In this document: positions 46,060 through 56,996 of the stretch, piece by piece | Layout of the letters: each line of letters opens with the position of its first letter | Position numbering within the stretch: position 1 is the first letter of the stretch | DNA from: Ceraceosorus guamensis | Taxonomy: Eukaryota > Basidiomycota > Exobasidiomycetes > Ceraceosorales > Ceraceosoraceae | Assembly (NCBI RefSeq): GCF_003144195.1 | Contig: NW_020289996.1 | Location: forward strand, 435,419 to 499,418 | Direction of reading: 5' to 3' | Length of the DNA stretch: 64,000 nt | The notes under the pieces: model-generated | Seen by the model: only the letters and a program-made list of their open reading frames with translations | What the model was told of the DNA's origin: nothing | The model's database searches: none | Made by a program: the position numbers and the translations under genes

Positions 46060-48338
46060 GCTGTGCGATTCAGCGAGCAGGCGTGGGCTGTATGCGTCCG
46101 TCCGATCGGAGCGCGCTTGTATGAGTGTCAAGGTCGAGGAATATTGGGACGCTTGCTCAGTCACAGGTAGTGCTACGCGCAAAGCGTGTCAAGGAAGTCA
46201 GGGGAGTCGTGAGTGTTGTGATGTGTGAGAGTTGCAATCGTGAATCAGAATGTTTGGTCGATCGATCTTCAGGGTTCGTATCGGTGATGGATGGATCGAC
46301 CTCAGCAGCAGCGGCAGTAGCAGCAGGCAGCAGGCAGCATGGAAGCAAAACGTATAGGCTCGTAGAATCCACTTCAACCAACACTTGGTCTTTTGGCGCA
46401 CGTGACTAGACCGTCAGACTGCGTCGCGCGCGGCGCGCGGCAGATTTATTCGGGTGAGACGCGTGCCCTCGCTCGGAAGACGCGGCTGCATTCTTGATTT
46501 CCTCGGCTAGATAGATGAACAGCAAGTAGTAGTCTGGATGAGTCGCATCCGTCGCGAGTGAAGAGTGATGGTGAGTAGTCTCTCTGCATCATATTCATTT
46601 TAATGCGATCCCGCCTGCCAAACTTTCGATGCTGGAATGGTGTGTGTGCCTCTTCCTCGTGACCAACGTCTGACCTCGTCTGCCTTGAATTCGCGGCTGT
46701 CATACAGGATATCATCCGAATTGTGAATGCCTGCGCGCGCGACCAGCAGCTGACCATGTGCAACCTGCTGGGCAAGACGCAACAACAACACTCTGAATGA
46801 ATCGCCTGCCTCCACACCATCTATCATTCGCTCACTCGCCAGCACACCATATACACCCGGCAACACAGGCATCCTCTCGCGCTCACGGCTGTCCTCGGCG
46901 TGAGAGAAAGTGCTGCGATGCGATGCCATGCTGCGCTATGCAATAGCGCCATGCATGCATCCAAAAAGCGCGCGTGTGCTTTGATGATTGGGCCGATATC
47001 GGTACGTGGGACCGCGTATAGCAGCAGCAACTCGACGGCGCGGCTGCTGCTGAGTCTGATCCGTGTGCATGCGTGATGATCAGTGCTCGGGCGCGCGCCG
47101 CGGATGAAACGGCATGCATGCATCACAGCTAGCAGAGACGCCGGCCGCGGCGGCTGCGCTTGTGTTGAAGTGGAGGGAGGGTGCAAGTACAGCACTCGCG
47201 TGCCTCCATGCAGGATGCAGCAGGACTTGATTGACAGAGTATTCGTGATCCTGTGCAACGCGCGACTTGCTTGCTGCTTGCTGATCGAGCCGATGTGGGG
47301 AAGCGAGTTGAAGATGTTGATGAGATATGAATCAGGGTGCAAGCGTCGGTCGGGTATGAGCGACGTTGCAATGCGAGCGTCCTTTTGCAATGCTCTCATG
47401 ATCGCCCACCCGGATGTGAATAGAATTGTCAAGTATTCTCCACCACTCTAGCTGAAGTCATACGTTGCTTTCGCCTTCGCCATGGCTATGCAATCGGAGC
47501 AAGCGGCTGGCTGACTTGCTTTCTTTGCCCTCTCGCTTGCCGTGCCGTTCGTGGACATGAGGATCCTCAGGATGCCAAGAGCAGAGAAGCGAGGGTGCGC
47601 GGATGCAGTGAGCCCAGGCACTGGGCCGCTGAAGCAGCAGCGCGACATGGAGGTGGAGGTGATCGGGCGCCGCTTGTCTGATGGAGACGGCAGTGGCGGT
47701 ATAGCCATGGGCCGGGCTATCCTCTCTATATCGCTGCTGATGCTGGGTGTCGACCGCGGGTCAACTTTGCCCTCTGGATCACTTTGACTGCATGTGCTGC
47801 TTGCCGCCGCGTTGCGGGGCGCCAGTCGTCATATCGCCCAGCATCGTTGGGTGCGCATCAGGCATAGGGAGAGATGCCATGATTTCTACATGCAACGATC
47901 TAGCTCGTACGTACGCTACCAGTCGCAGGAGAGTGCACGACGGACGGTATATCCACGGTGTATGCAAGGTGTACAGCACAGCACAGCACAGCACAGACCC
48001 TCCCACCTGAGGCCCACGAGCAATAACAACGCCCCCGCTCTCCACATTTGATGTGGGCCAGCTTTCATTCACGTAATTGCCTCGCTAATTTGCCTTCCCT
48101 ACGCCTCTTGCATGTGGAGCTCACGAAGACCTGATCAGCAGCTCGACAACATCTTACGTGTCTGCACCGTTGTCCTCAAATAGCGACAATGTAGCTCGCT
48201 CCTGTTGCTTTCTCCCGGCATTATTGACACCTCATGCCTCCTTGGCCTTGATCTCGTTTCGCCATTCTATCAGCCATTCCGAGGCATTCGCCATCTGCTC
48301 TATCTTCCCAAAGACCATTCTACTCCTCACCTGCCAAC
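46060..48338. other. Divergent promoter region without a supported gene
   Basis: 2.3 kb between the coiled-coil gene (-) and formate dehydrogenase (+). It contains an AATCGTGAATC word near 46237, CAG-rich imperfect repeats at about 46303-46340, a CACAG pentamer run near 47970, and repeated GCATGCATG-type palindromes around 46945-47120. Open frames lack domains. Confidence 0.5.
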
Positions 48339-49619
48339 ATGGTCAAAGTCGTATGCGTGCTGTACAAGGGCGGTCCTGCCGCTCAAGAAGAGTCGCGCCT
48401 GCTGGGTACGACTGAGAACAAGCTTGGCATGGAGAAGTATATGAAGGACAATGGGCACACCTTTATCGTGAGTGTACGCAAATGTTTGTGATCTCGAGGA
48501 TCGGAAGCTGAAGCGAGTGTCTTACTCCCTCGATGCACTGCTAGGTCACGGATGACAAGGAGGGACCCAACAGTGTGCTCCACAAGGAGATTGTGGATGC
48601 TGATGTTGTCATCACCACTCCTTTCCACCCTGGCTACATCAACGCTGAGCTGATCGACAAGGCACCCAAGCTCAAGCTCGCCATCACCGCCGGCGTGGGC
48701 TCGGATCATGTGGACCTGAACAAGGCAAATGAGCGCAAGATCACAGTTGCCGAAGTGACTGGCTCCAATGTCGTTTCCGTGGCTGAGCACGTCGTCATGT
48801 CCATTCTTCTACTTGTCCGCAACTACAATGTCGGTCACGCCCAAGTGTACAGGAACAAGGAGTGGTACGTTGCAGACATTGCCAAGAATGCCTTTGATTT
48901 GGAAGGCTTGACTGTCGGTACGATCGGAGCTGGACGTATCGGATTCCGAGTGCTTCAACGTCTCAAACCTTTCGACTGCAAAGAGCTCCTCTACTTCGAC
49001 TACCAAAACCTCCCATCTGATGCGGAGAAAGAGGTGGGAGCTAGACGCGTTCAAGACCTCGACGACTTTTTGAGCCAGTGCGACGTGGTCACCATCAATG
49101 CTCCTTTGCACGAGGGCACAAAAGGTCTCATGAACAAGGAGAAGCTCTCAAAGATGCGCAAGGGCTCTTGGTTGGTCAACACTGCTCGTGGTGCCATTTG
49201 CGTGGCAGACGACGTTGCAGACGCCGTCAACAGCGGACACTTGCGCGGATATGCCGGTGAGTTTTTTTCTTTCTGCGTGGCATTCGTCGTGCCCTCTTCT
49301 CTACACCTCGTCGTGCTCACCTCATCTTCTCGCCCGGTGCTGCCACGTCCCAGGCGACGTGTGGGACAAGCAACCGGCTCGTGAGGACCACCCTTGGCGC
49401 ACTATGCAAGGACCCGGCGGTCCATCCGGCAGCTCCTACGGTAACGGAATGGTGCCTCACTACAGCGGAACGACAATCTCTGCGCAAAAGAGGTACGCTG
49501 AAGGCGCGTTGGAAATCTTTGACAACTGGATCAATGGCAAGATCCAGACTCCTGCCAACATCATCGTGGAGAATGGAGAGTACGCTTCAAAGGCTTACGG
49601 TCAGGGACGTGGAAAGTGA
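48339..49619 (+). CDS. FDH1: NAD-dependent formate dehydrogenase
   Basis: Three exons, 48339-48467, 48545-49256 and 49354-49619, give 368 residues in phase, the usual length for fungal FDH. The enzyme oxidises formate to CO2 with NAD+. [12 protein letters not shown] begins the catalytic domain. The substrate-side TTPFHPGYI and the Asn in LLLVRNYN are present. The Rossmann motif is [13 protein letters not shown], the catalytic Arg is in VNTARGAI, and the catalytic His follows [12 protein letters not shown]. It ends GQGRGK, with no mitochondrial presequence and no peroxisomal tripeptide, so the cytosol is likely. It probably detoxifies or uses formate from C1 or oxalate breakdown. The symbol follows the yeast name. 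Confidence 0.95.
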
Positions 49620-50203
49620 GCTCTTTCGAGTGCCGGCGTCTTTTTGAGATTCGACACTGTATTTCGCCGTGTAGCGCGCCTGGCACGCTTCGACACGAAT
49701 ACTTCATCTTTGTATACTTGCTTGTATTTGCATAAGCTGAAAGCGATTGCCACGTGCTTCGTTCGGCTTGTTTGGCTTGTGAGGAGAATTGTGCCAACAT
49801 GCGCGGATAAGGATCAAGGTGAGGTAGAGGGAAGAGAGGAGGAGGTGCACGCCATGCTTGCACAGCACGGACTTTCCCGATGTTCTCCCCTTGCAAACGC
49901 GCGCGCGCCGCGGCCCCTGCTGGCTGCTAATAGCTGCTGCTGCATGTGTAGCCGCGTTATACGCGCGCCGCATACGTGACCCCTGACGCGCTCAATTCTA
50001 ACGCGCAGTGCGGTGCTTTCACCGAGCGAGTCGTGCGCCAGCAAAAGGTGACTTGAACCTCAACCTCTTGGTCATTGCTTCCATCATCTGGATCGATTCT
50101 GCGAAATTTGGGCCGCTGTCGACGACACGACATCCTATCCAGCTGCCTGCTTCGAAGCTGTTCCTGTCCAGCAATCGACTCGATCCAAGCGCATCTCGGG
50201 ATC
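49620..50203. other. Intergenic region
   Basis: This is the 3' end of formate dehydrogenase and the promoter of the downstream membrane-protein gene. A GCGCGCGC-rich stretch lies around 49897-49915. No gene was recognised. Confidence 0.5.
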
Positions 50204-52054
50204 ATGGCGGAAGCGACGGCGGCGACGACGACCTCTCCAGAGCTCCGACCGACTTCATACATCCTCATCGGGGACGATCAGCCCATACATGCGGGCCGAG
50301 CGTCTGGCGGGCGTCGTTCCAAACGCGCTTCGCAGAGCGTCCCGTCCGATGTGGCAAATGACGAGTTTTTTGCGGAAAGTCAAGAGGAGGCAGCTGCGTC
50401 GCCGATCGTGCTGCCAGTGCCGCTCGGTAGACCTCGCTTCTTCGTATTCTTGCCAATCATGGCTACTCTGGATATACTCATTTGCGCAGCACTCACCGCG
50501 CTACTTCTCTACGGCCCATCCTCCGACGACCCGGCTGGAGGAGGAGATGACCAGGCAAAAGTGGAAAAGACGAGGAGGCTGATCTTTGCTTTAGCAGCGT
50601 CGGGTCTCATTCGAGCTACGACTGTGGGAGTGATCGGCTGCTCGCGAAAAGTAAGAGAGCTCACCATCGCAGTGGCAGCTATTTGCCTGGTGAGTCGTTT
50701 GCGCAGTGAGCGTAGATGTGTGAGGATACCAAGAGGAGAATGATTGACCACCTCGGTTGCACTCTGAGGACAGGTGTCGATCCTAGTCATTGTATCGGTG
50801 TCCAACGTTTTGTTTCTACTGCCAGCAAAGGCGCGGAGCATGGACGGTATCGGAGCCTCTTTGACTAGCGTTCCTCATCATCTCGAAGAGCTTCCGCGCC
50901 TGAGCGTCGCGTACCTCTCCGGTCAGCAACTCATCTTCACCCTCCTCGAGTGGGCTCTCTTTGTAGGCGTTGTGGGCGTCCGCGTCCCACCAGGCGGGGT
51001 CAATGCAGCAGGTGCTCGACGCTGGCAACAGGCATTGGCAGCAGAAAGGTGGGACGGAGAAGTGGAAAGTCTGTATGAAGGGCGGTCGGGAGAACAAGCA
51101 GGCGCAGAAGCGTATACGGAGCAGGCCACAGAAGCGGATCTGGGCGTCGACAACGGTGGCGAGACTTGCACGGACACGGTACGCACACCCAAGGCTGCTC
51201 GTCCTTCCTCATACCTGTCGACGTCGGCACACGACCCCTCCAGACCCACTTCGCCCCTGGACCATTACACTCAACCTTCCGCAAAATTGGCTACCTCTCC
51301 ACCTCAAGATACGCTCTCACCTCTGCCTCGCTCTCCAGCCGCGTCCATCTCGAGGCGTTCAGTTCGCTCGCCCATGCATGCTCAACATTTTCACTCCAAT
51401 TCTCGCGATCTCGAAAGACAAGCACCACCATCCCTCGGATTCCCGGCGCAAGGTCCCGCAGAAGGCGAAGAGGAGGAGGAGGGAGAGGAGAGCGAATTGG
51501 ATCCGGACGACATTGTCGATATCAATCCAAACGATAGACGGTTGTCGAGGCAAGAATCGAAGAGGAGATTGGATGCTGCGAGGGCTAGGGGAGAATACGA
51601 GAGGGAGAGAAAGATCAGCTCCAACAGCCTTGCAGGTGCTACTTCTCTATTCTCTCGAAGTCCGACCAACGCGACGAGCACGCCCGCGTCCGGAAACGCT
51701 TCGCGATCCCAAACACCTACTGGAGAAGGCAAGAGGCTGTTGCGAGGATCTGCCAGTCATTTTGCCTCCGACGCCCAAATTTCGAGATCCACGTACGGAT
51801 CGACAGACTTGGCTTCTCGGCCTTCCATTCCTCCTTCAGCTTCCAGGGGCTCTTCGATCCACACCACTCCACACGGCCATGGCGTTGATCCTTCCGCCTC
51901 TTATTCTTCAACATCATCCGCTCAGGATGCGCAGACGCCTCCCTCTTCAGGACCAAAGAGGCTGGCAAACAGGCTCAAAAGACCTTCTTGGTTGCCTAGC
52001 ACCAAAAAGGCCAGGCGGAGCGCCAGTGGACAGCAGAGCGATCGAGAGGCATGA
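50204..52054 (+). CDS. Four-helix membrane protein with long disordered tail
   Basis: Two exons, 50204-50689 and 50774-52054, give 588 residues; the phase-0 intron falls inside the third hydrophobic helix. Predicted membrane segments by eye are FFVFLPIMATLDILICAALT, RLIFALAASGLIRATTVGVI, AVAAICLVSILVIVSVSN and LIFTLLEWALFVGVVGVRV. The remaining 350 or so residues are Ser/Pro/Arg-rich and low-complexity with an acidic patch (EGEEEEEGEESELDPDD), likely cytosolic and phosphorylated. I do not recognise the family. The helix count resembles small fungal vacuolar or plasma-membrane proteins, but no signature supports a transport or enzymatic role. Confidence 0.72.
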
Positions 52055-52346
52055 TGCGCGTCGCTGTGCGCCACCGCAGCATGGCTATTCAAGCATGATT
52101 TGCCGCAGGTAGATCAGCATTGCTCGTCTCAATGGCTCGTCTCACGACTCATCGCACGCATCACTGCTGATCATTCCCAGCTTGAAATGTAATTGTACAA
52201 CTATTCTTTTGTCTCCAGCTTCGTATGAAGAGATTTCTTCATTTTTCCTCGTCATCAGAAAGAGGCCTGCACCTTGTTCACTGGGTCAACGAGTCAGCAG
52301 GAGGGCCGAACCTACATTTGGCTCGGCCCGAGTCCCAGCAGGCTCA

Positions 52347-54466
52347 TCACTGGATGGCCTGCAACACTGCATCTAGAGCTTTTCGAATACCCTCGGCGAC
52401 ATAAGTCAGCTCGGCCTCTTCGATTGTGTAGGGAGGCGCAATGAGGACGTGGTCGCCTCGTTTTCCTGTACGTCAAAGAGGACGTCACGAGTGAGCAATG
52501 TTGCCTCGTGCGAGCTTTTCAAGGAGGGCAGATCGTATTTGACATTCACCGTCTATAGTGCCCTTGCCGGGATAGAGAACAATTCCAGCGTTTTCTGATG
52601 TGGCTGACTTGATTACTGTGTAAGAGGTCATCAGATGTCAATTGGCTGTTCACCACGGACCAGTGCGAATCTGGTCACCCCCAAGGCGACTCACACGCTT
52701 CGACCACTTTCGGTGCTACTCCAAGCTGCGGCGCGAATGGCTCCTTGCTCTTACGATCGGCAACAAACTCGACGCCGTAGAAGAGTCCTCTCTGTGCGAA
52801 TCAGAGAGTCGACCTCATCAGATTGTGTTTGGCTTTGCAATGATGGTCGCCATTCGACTCACTCCTCGGATGTCGCCAACGTGAGGATGATCGCCCAGAA
52901 CTGTTTTCAGCGCATGTTCCAAAAAGACGCCTCGCCTCTTGCACTGGTCCACCAAATTGTCCTCTTTGATGATGCGTTGCACCTCGAGCGCCGCGCGCGC
53001 TCCTACGGACCAAGAGGAGTAGGTGAAGAAGGTGCTGACACCTCTTGGTTCTGCATCAAGTGTCGACACTACCCTTCTATTGGCCAAGACCGCCGAAAGC
53101 GGCGCATAGCTGAGATTGGGAGTGACGACGATCAGCACTGAGACCCCTCATCGAGCACCCCAAGACTCACCCGCCGTTGAGACCTTTGGCAATGGTAACA
53201 ATATCCGGATAAACGTGTTCGTGCTCGAAAGCCCACAAATAGCCCGTGCGACCCATACCGCTCATAATCTGCAGAGCGATGCACACACGGTCAGCTTGTA
53301 GCGCGGCATTGTCTTTCCCGCGACTCTCGCTCACTTCATCCATGATCAAAAGGGCGCCGTGCCTGTCGCACACTCGGCGCATGGCTTGCCAGTAGCCAGG
53401 AACGGCGGCGACCGCACCTGTCGTTGCTCCCACAACTATTCAGGACATCGCAAATGTTCAGCGTCGAGTCCTTGTGCGCCCCACCAGCAGTATGTTGGAC
53501 TCACCTGTCTCGCCGACGAACGCAGCGACCGTGTCAGGCCCCAGCTCCTGGAACTTGGCTTCCAGTTCATCCTCGAGCCGTGTGACGTACGCTTGATCGC
53601 TCTCACCGTCACGCTGATAGCGGTATGGAAAACAGGGCGAGACGTGATGGTTGAATGCGCTGGGCAACATCTCTTCGTACATTGCCCTTCTGGGTACATT
53701 GCCCCCTACGCCCAGCGAGCCTATCAGAGTACCGTGATAGCTTTGTTGCCGTCCAACAAAGTTGATGCGACGATGTTCGCCCTTCTTGTAAAAGTGTTCT
53801 CTTGCAAGCTGATGCGGTGTGGAGTAGACGTGCAAGTGTCAGCAGGCGAACAAACACCCGCTCGTACTCGGCAGCAGCTCACCTTGAGGGCGCTTTCCAG
53901 AGCCTCGCTTCCACCAGAAGCGAAGTAGGCTCGTTCGAATTCGGCTTCTTTGGGAGCCGAGCTGCAAAGGAAGTTGGCCAGCTCTTCAGAAGGGTCCGTG
54001 GTCCAGTTCAAGCTGTGACAGTAATTGACCGTCTGCAATTGTTCGCACAAGGCCGACACGACTCTCTGATTGCCATGTCCTACTGTCACGACGGCCTGAG
54101 ATGAAGTTGAGGGAAGGGCAAAGACGTAGAGCATGATACCTGTCAATGTCGAGCGCAGCGCAATTTCAACGCTTTAGGATACTCGGTAGTCCAGGCCAGA
54201 CCTTACGACATAGCAGCACGCAGGAGCTACGCGAGCGCTGCACCACTCACAGCACCGCCGCAAGCGTCCAGCCACCTCTTGCCATCTGGTCCGTATATAT
54301 AGCAGCCTTCAGCTCTCTCTGCCTTCATAGGAGCCTGCTTGAGATTCATGTGCAGCACGTGGCTAGTCTTGGCCGCCTTCCCGATAGCCTGAGACGAAGG
54401 CCCATGCTCAGCTGCCCTAGACTCCGGCATGGATGAGGGAGCGTTCGATGCGACTGGCGGCACCAT
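52347..54466 (-). CDS. Class III PLP-dependent aminotransferase
   Basis: Nine exons: 54466-54251, 54095-53883, 53808-53505, 53435-53335, 53268-53171, 53109-52863, 52791-52695, 52603-52550 and 52465-52347. They give 482 residues, all in phase. The fold-type I, class III family includes omega-amino acid, GABA and ornithine aminotransferases. DGKRWLDACGGAAVVTVGHG opens the domain. The PLP phosphate and ring contacts are ASGGSEALESALK and SYHG. The Asp binding the pyridine nitrogen is in LLIMDEIMSGMGRTG. The Schiff-base Lys is in TIAKGLNGGYAPLSAVL, and RGLFYGVEFVADRKSKEPF is the C-terminal block. No targeting signal is evident. The substrate cannot be read. The frame is open upstream of 54466 but lacks an earlier ATG. 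Confidence 0.9.
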
Positions 54467-56996
54467 GTTTACTTTGACAGAGACGTGCAAGAGTCGGACC
54501 TGGGGCGCGGTGATTGTCCGGTGTGAAGCTGAGCGGATGGTGATGGAGGTCAGAAACGGCTAGGTGCGATGAAGCGTACGGGCATACACACCTCGTAGCT
54601 TACAGACGAGGGGTGCTCTGACGAAGGGAGGGCGTGCTGAGAGACGGATTAGAGATGTGGTCCGAGCATTCGAATAGCTGATACGCATCGCCATTGACCT
54701 GCATCCAGCTGTTGAAGGGTACGAATCGTGGATGAAGATGTGCTAAACTTGACCATATGACCACAGTCACCTCAAGTGCAAGATATTCTCATGATGGCTT
54801 GCATCGGCGCCTGTCCTGCAATTCAAATTGAATCTTGAACGATTATACAAGCCTAGAGATAAGTCAGGATTCAAGATTGACTGGTCAAATGCTCGGGCTC
54901 AAGTAGTGGGTGTCCATCCAGCAGTCAAGCAGGCAAAAGAAGTCGATCGCATTCAAAGTTCGCACATCCATCACTTTGACTCGACTATCAGCAGTCAGAA
55001 AAGTTGGCCGTCTTGCGGGGCAAAAAGCAAGCTAAGCAACGGCCGGGCTGTGCTGGGTGCATGCGGAGGTACGGTACAGTATACACAACATTAAAATAGA
55101 ACACGCGCCGATTACACCGATCAACGCTCAGCTATCAATCAGTCAGAGTCGTGAGTCTTGAGTCTTGAGTGCAATAAATTCAAGGTTGTACACGCGCTCG
55201 AGTCACCGCGTGCGCGCTCACGCCATCGTGCGTGATCACATGCAAGTTGAGCCGCGGCAGGAAGGTTGGTACACGTGATGCTATAGCTTCTTCTGGCTCC
55301 AGTCACGTGGAAATGCGTGCACGAGGTTTTCCCAGAAAGCTCTCGAGAGCAGCGAGCTTTTTTCCGATTATGTTTAATTCAAGATTGGAGGCGTCTTGAG
55401 ACTTTTGAATGTCGTTGTTTCGTGTGCTTGGCAGGGAGCACGTCATCTAGAAGGTTTGATGTCTGACTACAATTGTCATTTGATTACTCCCCGAGCAGCG
55501 TTGGAGTACGATCGAGGAGAGTGGCGCGGGAAGAGGATGGACTGACAGCTATATTGACGCACGCACCCTCATCGAGCTAGCAGGGGCAGCGCGCAAACGT
55601 CAGGATCGAGGGTCTCGAAACTTAATTGCGCTTGCTTGCTTGGATGAGCGTGCACGCGCTCGCGCGGATGGAAAGTCTTGGCGCAAAGGCTCGGCGCTGC
55701 AAGCCTGCTTTCTCATCCTCTCTGCCTTCACACCATGCGAGGCATTGGAACAGCTAGCTACTCTTGATTGAGCAACGAAGAGTCGATCGAGTCTTGCGCA
55801 CAGTATGTTCCCAGAATACCTCAACAAGTCGTTGAGATACCCAAGTCACCCTCGAGAGAATGTTGCCAGATAGCAGGTTGGAACTGGCCTTTTCGTCGAG
55901 CAGAACAGAGGAAAAGGACCGTGACTCTATGGCACGCGTGGACGATGGTGCTCACAGGTCATGAAACAGGGAGCAGAAGTTGATGATGCAGCAAGGCTCA
56001 TATGGACACTCGCACAAAGCAGTCAGACCGTCGTCGAGAGGGGTCCCTTGCTCACGAATAGAAATAGCCTTAGCTAAAGTGGACAAGTCCTTCTGACGCG
56101 TGGGAGTGGCTTGCCAGCACTTCTCACATGCCGGAAAGCGCAAAGTAGCTCGTCTTGGCGAGCGTTCAACGCATGCATGGGCAAGTACCTGCGTTTGCTG
56201 CGGCAGATCTTGGCATTCTTATCGACCATCACTTCGCGCTCCATGCGGCCTCTGGCTCGTCCTCCCGTCGAGCATCGAGCCTTTTCACCGCGTGCAAGGT
56301 GTATGGCTCTACTCCATGCCCGCTGCGCTTTTGCTAGCAGCGCTACCTGGTCGGCTCAGTCCCGTGCTGATGCCGCTAAGAGCAAGCCGGCACACGAGTT
56401 GCAAGCCTCGCTGAAAGTTGGCTCAAGCCTCAACGGCAAGCTCTTGAATCAACAGACCGAACCGCTCTTCCCGTCGGTCTCGGCAAAATCACCTATTTTT
56501 GTGGATCAATCACGACATCGCCGAGCCTTCATGAGTTCACTCGCCATTCAGGACACATTCGCGTCTAGACGGTAGAAAGCGAAGTCCTGGAACCATCGAC
56601 CTTATGTGACGACATGACCAAGCCTTCGCCGGCCAAAGCGTGGCTGGCAGGACCTGCGGCAAAGCGGCCTAAGTGATAGGCTTTGTCAAATAGGACCGGA
56701 ACATGTGGCGGCTGCAAAGCGAGCGGAACTTCTGTGGCAATGCGGATGACCGTGGCACCATGAGGTACTCGCGAACGAGATGTATGATCAAGACACAGAG
56801 ATGGAAAGGTGCAATATAAGCCAAGCATTTGCCTTGATGTTCGGGACACTCTGCTCCAACTGCAAATTGTGGAGCACTTTGTGTTAAATAGACCGAGGAC
56901 ATTCAGACACAGCTCAGCTCTTGCCGCCCGTCGCCACCTCTTGCAACGGTTCTTGACGCTCCTTGATTGTCTACCTCACCGCTTCCACTGAACGAC
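54467..56996. other. Divergent promoter region with one coding-like minus fragment
   Basis: 2.5 kb between the aminotransferase (-) and the Dal5-type transporter (+). AT-rich AATC words occur near 54825 and 55373. A minus-strand frame around 56565-56800 (HVPVLFDKAYHLGRF...) and a plus-strand frame 56111-56575 look weakly protein-like, but I could not build a gene from either. Otherwise I see nothing. Confidence 0.4.

Noticed and set aside
56111-56849. Overlapping plus and minus frames with protein-like composition
   Set aside because: No domain, no consistent splice chain, and both strands are equally open, as expected in GC-rich DNA.
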